This document shows positions 32,036 to 44,000 of a stretch of 64,000 nucleotides of DNA, piece by piece. The first letter of the stretch is position 1; each line of letters begins with the position of its first letter. The notes under the pieces are model-generated. The model was not told the DNA's origin, ran no database searches, and saw nothing but the letters and a program-made list of their open reading frames with translations. The DNA is taken from NCBI GenBank assembly GCA_039720395.1, contig CM077832.1, positions 28,321,763-28,385,762 on the forward strand, written 5' to 3'. The DNA comes from Liquidambar formosana. Lineage: Eukaryota > Streptophyta > Magnoliopsida > Saxifragales > Altingiaceae. The position numbers and the translations under genes are program-made.

Positions 32036-35000
32036 AAAGAGCATAATGTATATTACCAGTCCGATTCCTATACCAAACACAAAACGCCCGATCACCATAA
32101 TAATTAAGTCAGGTGCCACAGCTGTTACTAGAGCTCCAACAAGATACAACAAAGAGGACAGAATCAACTCCCTTCTCCTTCCTTTAAATCAAATTCATCA
32201 TTTAGACTTCATTCAGAAAAACACAATAACATAAATCTAGAAAATAACCTCAAAATCTAAAACAAAAACTAACCAAGGAAATCAGCAATATTAAAAGCCA
32301 AGACAGATCCAATCAAGGCACCATATAATGAGCCACTAGTCTGCAAGAGGTAGCACCCAGTAAGTCAAACAATAAAATCATGTTTTCAATTATTATCATT
32401 AACAAAATAAAATCAAGATGCACTTGGAGATAGAAAAGATAGGCCAAAAAAGCTTCTGCCCCCATGACCTTCCAGCAAATTCAAGCAATAATGAGTTACA
32501 AACTCACAATGAGACCAATTTCCACAGAAGACAAGTTGTACCATGAAATTCCACTTAATGTAGCTGACTGCAAGAAAGAAAAGAAGTTTAAATTATTAGG
32601 TTCCAAGATCAAAAAAGACCAAACATACATGTATAAGTTGCAAAGCTAAATTTAACGGTGCTAGAAAAAAGTATGTGTATCTCATTCCCCCATTAAGATT
32701 ATGAAAGATTTGAATTAAATTGCCCTTTGTTAACATATAACTTTTCCATACATAAGCAATGACACATATCTGTCTCTGTGACACCTAGTAAAAAGAATTA
32801 TTATCTTTCCAAAAATTAACAGAATCATGAGTCAAGCCTCATCTATGTACCAAAAAGGGCTAAACAAAGCAACGATGTTACCAGCAGGGTAAAACTTGCA
32901 ACAAGCTCCAATCATGTATAAAACTACTTCAAAGCACAATTTTAGAACTTTGCCATTTTCCTCACCAAATGATAATAACAAAAAAGAACCAATGATCCAA
33001 AAGAACATTTAAAGGTCTTCATGCTAGCATTTGATTCTTGATATTGTACCATGGTTGAAAGTTTTATTTCAGCGACATTATGCAATGATTACAACACACA
33101 ATGAAACCTAAAGGCACATTTGGTGAGCAGGAAATGATGGTTGGGACTCCCATTCCCATTCCATGTGGACTAGTAATTTTAATTGGAATCCACATCTGAG
33201 AATGGGGTAATGAGATACCCATAAACATAGGTACTTGAAACCCGAGCTAGAGCTACGTTATAATAATTCCCATCCCTAAGGAATGGATTGAAAAAAATAT
33301 AAGTTGGACCAAATAACACTCCCCACCCATACACACCACTTATCATCACCACCAACCCTCCAACCACCACCACCACCACCATACATCACCAAGTACTCAT
33401 CATCACCACCCAGCCCCTTCCCCCACCACCACCCAATATCAGCAAACACTCACCATCACCACCACCACCATCCCCACCACCACCCCCACCCCCACCCCAC
33501 ATCCCCACTACCACTACAACCTCCCATCATCACCACCAACCCATCACCACTACCACTATCAAGTATCGCCATCTCCCACCCATCACCATCACCACTAAAT
33601 CCCCATCACTACCAACATCACTCACCAGTCACCACCTATAATCACCACCGAACCCACCCACCCACCCACCACCACTATCACCATCAGTCCATCACCACCA
33701 CCCAACCGTCCTCAAGGAAACTTGGTTTAGTGTCCCCCTTTGTTTCCACTTCAAAAATTACCTTCTACTAACATAAGAAATCGTAACCACAACTGTTTAT
33801 AACTACCCAACACTATCTTGATGGAGGCTTTAAACTTCAAGCTCACTACACTTATACTAAAGGGCTATAATTTTCTTAACACACCCAATTGTTTATAACT
33901 ACCTAAAACATTTTTATCTTGATGGAAGTTTTAAAATTCAAACCCAATAACCTATGTTTCTCTCTTGCATTATGCTGGATAGCTAGAGTGTTGTGTGTGG
34001 ACACACATTGCACATATTACCACCTCATTTAAATAAAAAAAGAACATGAATAGGACAAATGATTCTTAGGATGATAATTAGAAAAGACCACAACAATAGA
34101 CCCTAGACTAAATCACTAAGGCCGTGTTTGGACAAGGAATTTTGAAAAAACTGTTGATTTTTCAAATGACAGAATTTTAAATGACCTTTCTACGAGCAGA
34201 AATTTTTTAATGGAAGTGGGTGGCTGGTGTAAGGAATTGGTGTAGAGAAAAACAATAATGCGGAACATAATGATAAACTAAAATCATAAACCAATTTCCT
34301 ATAGCCCATGAATCTAATTGTGATTCATACAAAACAAAAATCCTAACTAGAAGAAGAGGGTAATTACTTACAAGAGGTCCTTAAGACGATTGATTAGAAC
34401 AACGAACGAGCAGCACAAATGTCCTACCTCTATGGTATCCACACCAAGCGAAAGCCTTCAAGTTGTCTTCTAGTTCTCCTTAGAGTTTGCTAGAAAAGGA
34501 GAAGAAGACGAAAGAGAGAGAGAGAGCTTGCTCAGAGAATTCGGCTAGGGTGAAGAGGAGTGTGTGTGTCAAGCTATCAAGTGCTAGCTTGTATTTATAG
34601 CAAGCACTAAGGGGGGCCAGCCAAGGGAGAATCCCACCTTGTGTGGGAGTTGCAATTGATCATAATTGCACTCTAACCCCTCTAACTTACATCTAATGCA
34701 AGTGAGGCCCAAAAGAACTTTTCTTAATACAATCTTGCCCTTTCTCTCACAACTTTAAAGTTCAATCTTCACTTATCGGTGTGTGACCAATTGGGTTCAC
34801 AACATCCAGTAGTAGGTAATGGCACAAGGAGTGCCCAATGGAACACTTTCCATTAAGGGTCTAATTGGAATACCTTCCAATTCCCTAATTGACTATAACC
34901 AACTTATATCAATTAGGTCTTCTACTAACCGGTGAGTAACATCTAGCAATGACTCATAGTCTGATACTAAATGAGGTGAATAATAGCATTCAAAGAACCC

Positions 35001-38000
35001 TTCAGTTACAATTAAAGTTACAATTACATCCTTCCATCATTACAATGTCTCTGATTAAACTAACAGGATATGGAAGTCTATCAAGTCTCTAGTTTAATTC
35101 TTTTATGAACCTACCCAAAATATCAACTCATTAGATGTACTATGAAAACCCCTTGTCACAATCATCCCACAATGGCCATGGATTTACATGAGTTATGTTT
35201 ATGAGTATTCTTATGAAACATTCTCTCCCTTTTCCTGAGAGTGATAGATCCCTTGTTGATCACTGATATGCCTTCACACATGAATTAGTAGAGCTAATGA
35301 ACACCCTCGTAAACCCTAGTGGAATATACAGTCAGTGCTATTAAACTTTTAAAGATTCATGCATAAGACAAACATGGTGTCTTAGGTGTAAGGATTATTT
35401 GTACCACTGCAATTATGAAAAACTGATTAATAGGCAGGTAAAAACTTCACTCAGTTTATCTCAAATTAAGATGGTCACATTCAGTGTACCTGTTCATATA
35501 ACAAGCACCCACATGTTTGTTTTAGTGTCTCCACATAGCTTGAGACTAGCTATACTCCTATAGAGCCAACATAACATGTGCTAGTCTTATGGTTCATTAT
35601 TATCCATCATAATGAACTTTCAACTAGGAATGATTTAAGAATTTAGTACAAAGATATATATATAATCTCCTAATCACAACACTTTGTGATTTCATATTCT
35701 CAACTCTAACTCCATGGACATATCATGTAAATATAAAATAGAATAAAGCCCTTTATTAAATAATAATAAATGTAATTAACAATAAATGATATCCATTGAT
35801 TGTTCATTATCCCTAAAGTATCATGTCTATGATTGGCTGTAGGGCATACTACTAACAGTTGGTACGGGTGACGGTAGGTGGTAGTGATGGACAGTGGTGG
35901 GAGGTGGTGGTAGTGGTTGTGGTGGTGATAGACGAAGGCAGTGGTGGTGGTGGTGATGGTGGGTGGTGGTTGTGATATACCCCCATCATTACAATTTGAC
36001 AAATTCCATCTCTTCACGCTTTCCAACACAATCACTCTCAAACGTACCTGTCACAAAAGCAAGGCTTCCCCTTAAAATAGTTCGAGAACCCCCAATCCGA
36101 AAATCCAAATTCTCATCCCAGTGAGCCACTCGTCTGAAATGACCTAAAACTAGATCAGGCAAAAATTTAACAATCCCTAGGGAGTTTTTTTTTTTTTTTT
36201 TTAATTTTATTATTATTATCTAAAATGACTTTAAAGTACCCAGTTTTAAAAAATTCCAATATTTTAATGGTCCAAAATGAAACTACCCATTTTCAAAAAC
36301 TTAAATTCTTTCCTCCTCAATGGAGTCAACAGTCTGAAATGACCCTAAACTATTTATTTTTAAAATCCAAAATTCTTTTCTCCCCCAATGGAGTCTATGG
36401 TCTAAAATGACCCTAAACTACCTTTCCTTAAAATTCATTCTTTCCCCAAGCAAAATATTTGGTCTAAAATGACCTTAAACTACCTATTATCAAAATCTAC
36501 TATTTCCGCAACAAAGTTTATGGTCTGAAATGACGTTAAACTACACAATTTTTTTAACTTCAAATATTTTCATCCCCAGTGGAATTTTTTGGTCTAAAAT
36601 GACCTTAAACTATTTGATTTTCAAAAATTCTTCTCCCCAGTGGAGTGTTTAGTTCGAAAGGACCTTAAACTATCCATTTTTTAAATCCAAATTCCCCAAT
36701 GGGGCTTTTGGTCCAAAATGACCTCAAACCATTTTTCCAAAAATCCATATTCTTTTCTTCGCAATGGAGCTTACAATCTGAAATTACCTTAAACTACCAA
36801 TTTTTCAAAACTCAAATTCCTTTCTCCCTAGTACGGTCAACAGTTCGAAATGACATTAAACTACTCGTTTTCAATCTTTCAACACCTTCTCTCCCTAGTA
36901 GAGTATTCGGTCCTAAACAAAATAAAACTGCCCATCTTCAAAATTCAATTTCCAATTCAATTTTCAACCCTCAATTCTTCAAATACAAAATCAATCCTCA
37001 ATTCAAAACTCAATATCACTGTCAATTGGGGTCTCTGGCCCTTATAATCACAACCAGTCAATTGGGGTCTTTGGAACATGTAATCACAACCAGTCATTTG
37101 GGGTCTCCAGAGTTTACAATACACACCATCAATTGGGGTCTTCAGACTCTGCAATCACACACATTGTCAATTGAGTCTGTCACGCCTTACAATCTTCAAC
37201 ATCATCTTCTTCCCCAGTGGAACCAACTTCTTCCCCAATGGAGCTTTTGGACCGATTTCTAGACATCATTTGAACCCTAAATACCAAATTCAAATTCCGA
37301 TTGGAACTTAAGTAATTCCAAGTCTAACTATCCAAATGTAGAACTTGCTTTTTAGAATTTGGGAAATTCCATTTCAAAGACAAATTTTGCCTAGAAATTC
37401 TTCATCTAAATGCAACCTAAAAGTTTTAACTTATTACTTATCACCTACAAAAAATATTGCAATATCATAGAAATTAAATAAATAAAAAAAATTATTAAAA
37501 AAAAAAAAAAACTGTACTCCCTCTGTCCCACAAAGATAGGCCATGTTTGACAAAACACAGAGTTTTAAAAAAGGCCATCATTGCATTGACTTGTCATTTA
37601 TTAAACTCCATCTTTCCAAAAAAAAAACCCCTCTTCTTCTTTGTATTGGGTTTTATGTTGAAAATAATTATTGAAATAACAAAGGGTAGTGTAGGAAACT
37701 TGAAAAAATTATGATTTGACTTTTCAAAGTGGACAAACATTTTGGGACAAAAAAGTAGTAAAAATGGCCCATCTTGGTGGGAGAGAGAGAGTACTTATAT
37801 TCCAAGAAGATCATCTAATATATGATTATCTTATATCTTAAAGATAAATCAACATATATATATTAAAGCTTTTTAACATAAAAATATGGAATTTTCTATT
37901 ATTTGGAAGTATCTTGCATTTGTATATGTGTGTTTGTGTATTTAAAAAGATATGGACAACAAATGGATTTTATGACTACCCAACTATTGATGTTATAATG

Positions 38001-41000
38001 AAATTGAGATAAGAACCCTATTATCCTATTCAAGCATTAAAAGTTCTAATATTTTAGTCACGTACAAGATATTTTTCAAACACAAGTAGTTTTAATGAGT
38101 TTCATTGAATTTTGGCCAAAATTTATGCAAAATATATTACTTTTTGAAGAAAATATAAACTTCTACAAATTCACGTCGGTTCCCTTAGCCCTGAGCATTT
38201 CAATTTTTCCAATACAAACATATCAAACTAACAAAAAATTAAGTGAACATTAGAACTTTCGGAAGAAATTATAAGGTTCTAAGGGAAAAAAAATGCAGTT
38301 TCATGTTGGTTCCCTTAAACCTAGCATTTCAATTGTTCCAAACTTCCAATAGGAACATATAAAACTTAGTTACCATGTTCTGTGCATACGTACTGCCCTA
38401 TCCAAATGCTTCAAACTACAGCAATACTACAATTGCAGATAAGAGAACCATAAAAGCTTTAAATAACTTTAGAAATATCAGCCTATGTTAAAGATGTACC
38501 AATAAAGAAGAAAATGATAATTTTTGGTTATACAAGGTTAGAATGAGATCCAGATATAATATTATGTCAAAAAGCCTCACATAAGCTAAAATCTGAAAGG
38601 GCAAGAGATTATAGTGTACAACATCCACACCAGATAGGAGGATGCTAAGGAAAAAGCTTCAAAATGCTATTTTTCACTCTCATGTTTCTACTTGTTGTAA
38701 TTCTATGTAATTCTGGTTTTACCAGCTCTGTATCACGATGCTTCCAAACTCTAAAATATAACACAGAGTGCCGCCAACATATGGTTTATTGATAAGCAGC
38801 TTAAGATGACCTACCTACAGGATTATAATATCATCTCTTCATATTGTTTCCATATGATAGGAGACGAAATTAACTGTATTTTGGAATTTTATCTTCCTAG
38901 AATAAGCACATCCAGTCGATTCCATATCTTTTCTTGTATCATATAAGTACACCCTCAGTCATACCCGATGTTGCACAGGCTTACAATAAATTTTTATGTG
39001 TGTCCAACTGTCGGTGGGTCGGCAACATGCGTCAGCTGCTTCATAATAGTTGCATGATGTTGGGCCTTGCAACAAACAATGTGGCCAAACTTTGTTGCAA
39101 CACCTAAACCTAAGTAGAGAATTGGATTTTCCATGACCCATGACAAGAATAATGAGGATGCCCGTCATACTGATCAAACAGGGCTTAAAGTCATAATACA
39201 GGCATACAGCAGAAGATGTGAAAGATGTATCAGAAATTAAAATTCATAAAATATACAAGTGCTGCACCAGACAAATAATACTCGTACAGTTCGATAAAAG
39301 CATACCTCTATAGATATTGTAGCACAAGATGTGGCACCAATATCATAGCCATATAGTAGCCCTCCAAGAGCCGGGAATAGAAATCTGAAATCATCGGTTC
39401 ACTCTATAAGATTATGAAGGAAGAAAATATGATGGACTAGTTTTGTTTCCATTTTAATAACAACCACATGATCACACTAGTATTATAAATTTCTCACAAG
39501 CAACAATTGTTATCTAGGGGAATTCAATCAATTCAGTTTTCCAGAATGAAAATAACTAACTAACAATTGAAAAGTGGAAATGTAACTAATTATTTAAGAG
39601 CTTAGAAGAAGGAACTTTCTAGCCAAAGGTGCCAATCCCGCTTTGGAACCTCGATTCCGCACTTCTTAGTGAGAATCTTGTAAGAACCACGATTCACTCC
39701 AGAGAGATTCACACTCCTAACTAAGACAGAACCTTGTGAGAGTGGGGAGGGATGGTAGGGCCATGACTTCTAAAAATTTTAGGAATTGCTTATTATGAAA
39801 TAATGTAAGATATCTTTTGATGAATTACACCATTGACTTTTTTGTACAGTGACGCCCTTTAACTTTATTCCAATTCCAAATCATGTTTCTATTTTTTAGG
39901 AAAAAATTCGATTACTAGTCCTCTTTTGATACTTAATAGTTTGCTGAAAAAATTAGGGACATATAATGCTTTCTCTACATTTTTATATTAGTGTAGCTTC
40001 TCATAAGAACACATTCATTCCTTATACAATTTCTTTCTTCAGTTCTTCTATCATTCTAGAAAATTAATTGGAATTTTCTCAACATTTCACACACATGATA
40101 TAACATTAGGTAATACAAAATATATATACTAATTACACAAATGCTCCCTATACAACCCAGACCTTTGGCTCCTATATGTGCCCCCGCTCCCGCTTCATTC
40201 TTCAATATTTAAAAGTAAAAATCAAACATCATGAAACTGTTGTAGTGTAAGAGTTTCAAAAAATTCTCGTAATGCTAAAATATAGTGTTAGGGAACTCAA
40301 CCAACCCTTATCCCCAACTACATGAGGTCAGCGAAATGAATCCTTTTACACATTTTAGCTCTATCAAGGATCGTATACTTTGTTAATTCCTTAGAGAACA
40401 TATCCTTTCTCACCATCTCTAACCATGTTAATTGGGCCTTCCTCTTGTTTAAGGCCTTCGACTTTAATTGTTAAGAAACTAAAAAGAAAAAATATGTTCA
40501 AATTTTGCATTACATTGCAATGGTGCTTTCATTCAGCAAAATCAAATCGATAAGGGTTACAATTAACCATTCCTTAAAGAAGTTAGACAAGTGATTTGGT
40601 GAGCACTGAAAAATATTGATCACCTCTTATGGTGTAACAATCAATAAAAATTACTTAACGAATTTAGAAGTGAGGTTGCTTCCAAGTAGCTAATTTTGCA
40701 ACTTTGAATGGGAAACATGAAAACTAGAGGAGTCTAAGTTACAACTGGCCTGCCCAGGATAAAATTTACCACTTTCAATTTGCAAATGATACCAATTTCT
40801 TTCTCCACAGCTTTGGATGACTGTGTAAGAAATCTCAATCTAATTCCTTTTTTTTTTTTTTTAAACAATGTCTAGCCTTAAAATATGGTTCTAAAAATCT
40901 TGTTTTTGGTCACAGTTGGACAATAGACTTCATATTATGGCTAACATTTTTATCGCTCCATGTCCAATTTCCCACTCAAGTTCCTTGGTTATGGGAAGAT

Positions 41001-44000
41001 ATGTTACAAAGGAAAAATGAATCTTGCAACTCAATAAAATGTCTCTATATATAAGTCTGTGTGTGTGTGTGTGTGTGTGTATTTATTAATAAGAACTAAT
41101 AAGGAATAAAGAGAACAGAATACAAGGCAGACAACCTAAAGCGAATATGCAAAGGGACTCCTATCTGCATTACCCTTGCTGGCATCTTGTTTATAACCAC
41201 TCAAATGTTTAAAATACTGTTTAAGGTCATCTAGAATCAGAGAAGGTACGGAGGAACTTTTTATGGTGTAGTTGGGGAGATGAAGGGAAGGATCATTTAG
41301 TAGAATGATATGATATGTCATAGGTGTCACAAAAGCAAATAGAGGCCCAATAATTGGAATTTGGTTGTAAAGAGAATGCTCTTATTATGAAATGCTCCGG
41401 AGATTCCCTCAGATGCCAAATACTTATTAGCTCTAAGTCACTTTAAGTACAAATAATAAATTCCCAAATGGATGGAATACTAACCCAGGCTTAAGGGAGA
41501 CTTATCATTGACCATGGAAATATGTTTCAAAAATTGTTTCCTCTTCCTTACCCATATTGCATACAAATGTTAAATTCCCAAATGGATGGAACTCTAAACC
41601 AGACTTAACGGAGACTTGTCATTCACCACGGAAATATGTTTCAAAAATAGTCCCCCCTTCCTTACCCATGATGCATATGTTGTTGGCTTAAATTCAATTT
41701 TGGCATCATTAAATTTCAAAAAGATGTGTTGTGAGGACATTCCTTCATGTTTTCTGTTGTGCTACTCTTATCAACTTACTCATTATCCTTATGTGCATAT
41801 CACCTTGATCCACAAAGTGAATGGTTCTCTCAACTCCAAAGGCTTTAGACCCATTAGTCTTGTGAGTATTTTTCAAAAGATCAATTCTAAAGTCTTTTCC
41901 AAATGTATTAGACTTGTCTAAAAGCATCTTCCACTCGTAGTTTGCTTTAATTGTCCACTTGTCCTTGTGGCTCCTGATTATGTTGAAGAGTACAGGAGTA
42001 AAAAAAAAGGCAGGAATTGTAGCCTACATTGATACAAAGTAGCCATATGATCATATTTGTGATCAAGACAAAATTAGGAGACTAGCAGATTTGTTTGGTT
42101 GTAGTATTGGTGAGTGGCCACTGTAGTATTTGGGTCTTCCTCTAGGAAGGAATCCTGTTTCTGATTCTTTTTGGGAGCCGGTTGTTGAAAGGATAGGGCA
42201 AAGGTTGGATGATTGGAAAAGAGCATTATTTTCAAAAGGGGGAAGGCTAGTTTTAGTTCAATATGTTTTATCTAGTATTCCTATAAATTATATGTCCCTT
42301 TTTAGGACGTCTGTTGAGGTGGCTAATAGGTTGGAAAAAATGATGAGAGATATCTTGTGGGAAGGAAATGGGGAAGGGAAAAAGGATCGTTTGGTTAGTT
42401 GGGATATTGTTTGTTGTCCAAGACAAAAGGGTGGGTTGGCTTTGGGGAACCAAGTTGAAAGGAACATTGCTCTAACTAGTAATTGGCTTTGGAGATTTCC
42501 TATTGTGCGTGATTCACTTTGGCATGATGTTATTAAGAGTAAATATGGGATGCATGGGAATGCGTGGGATACCAAGTTGGGCAATAGGGTATCAGCCAAA
42601 AGTCCATGGAAGTTTATCTCTCAGGGTTTGTACTGTTTCTTGGAGTATATTAGTTAACTTGTGGGTTGTGGGAATTCGGTCTGTTTTTTGGAAGATGTGT
42701 GGAGGGGGGATATTTCTTTTTATAGTCACTTTCCTCATTTATATAGCTTATCTTGGCTCATAATGCTCCTATTTCTTCCTTTGCTTCTTCCAATTCTTTT
42801 CTTGTTACTTGGGACTTTAAATTTTTTCGAAATCTTAATGATAGGGAATGTGATGAGTTGTCTTCTTTGTTATCTTTGCTTGATGGGGTGTCTTTGGGAC
42901 AGGGTGTTTCTGATAAAAGAAAATGGAAAGTGGATCCTTCTAGAGTTTTTTTCTTGTAAATCTTTTTTTTTTGGTGCTTTGATTGAAAATCCTCATATTC
43001 CAGTTTTTCTTCCTCATTTGATGATTTGGAAAGAAAAAGTGCTTTCGAAAGTTCAAGTGTTTGCTTGGTCTGTTGCTCATAAGAAAATTAATATCAATGA
43101 GGCATTATGTGTAAGAAGGGAGAAGAAAATGCAGATCTCCTTTTTCTTCATTGCAAGGTAGCTAGGGGACTATGGCAGCGCCTTTTTGAAAAGACTGAAG
43201 TATGTTGGGTATCACCAGGGTGTTGTTCTAGCATGTTTGAGATAGATTACAGTGGTTTTGGGAAGAATATGAGAGCACTTTCTCTTTGGAGGTGTGCTAT
43301 CATGGTTATGTTTTGGGTTATTTGGTTAGAAAGGAATGCTAGAGTATTTGAAGGTAGGTTTGAGTTGGAAGATGGGTTGTGGGAGCGTGTATGTTTTCTA
43401 GCATCGTTTTGGGCTTTAGCTTCTAAAGCCTTCAAGGGAATTCCTTTGTTACTTATTAAGCAAGATTGGACACTGGTTTGTAATATGTAGTAGATTTTAC
43501 TGTTTTAGTCTGTTTTTTTGTTCTGTAGGAGGACATCTTGTCCTCTTCTTCTTGTAATTTTCTGTTTGTTCTAATGAAATTTTCTCTTTGTTGTTGATCA
43601 AAAAAAAAAAAGTAGCCATATAATCATGTTAATGGATGTCCCGCCAAGTTTTCCAGTCCATTTCTTTTAGTTCTTCAACCCAAAGAAATAGCTTCTTGAA
43701 ACTGCTCTAATATAGAAGAAGACGCTCAAGCCGATTCTTCCATCATAATGAAGAAAATAAAATTTGCAAGTAGGCCTTACTTCTTCTTCATATTATTCAA
43801 ATATATTTCTTTATCGACCAGAACCTTACTTCTTTACTTTTCTAAATTAGTTACTCCAAAATAGTGTCAGATTCCAAAATCCATGCCCTTGCCAATGCAG
43901 CATAGCAACGAGAATGTTTGTTGATTGTAATTAGAAGCTTCCACTCCATTAAATCAAGCTCATGAGCAACAGCTATCATTAGTTGTGTTTGAAATATTTA

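Noticed and set aside
33304..33771. His/Pro-rich ORF of 155 codons
   Set aside because: Pure product of the CAC/CAT trinucleotide tract inside a transporter intron.
36699..37262. ORF of 187 codons, the longest in the window
   Set aside because: It spans the 62-bp and 36-bp minisatellites; its peptide repeats with the DNA period and has no family resemblance.
42130..43490. Plus-strand coding gene in the transporter intron
   Set aside because: It is the ORF2 remnant of a 5'-truncated LINE with TSD and poly-A tail, not a host gene.
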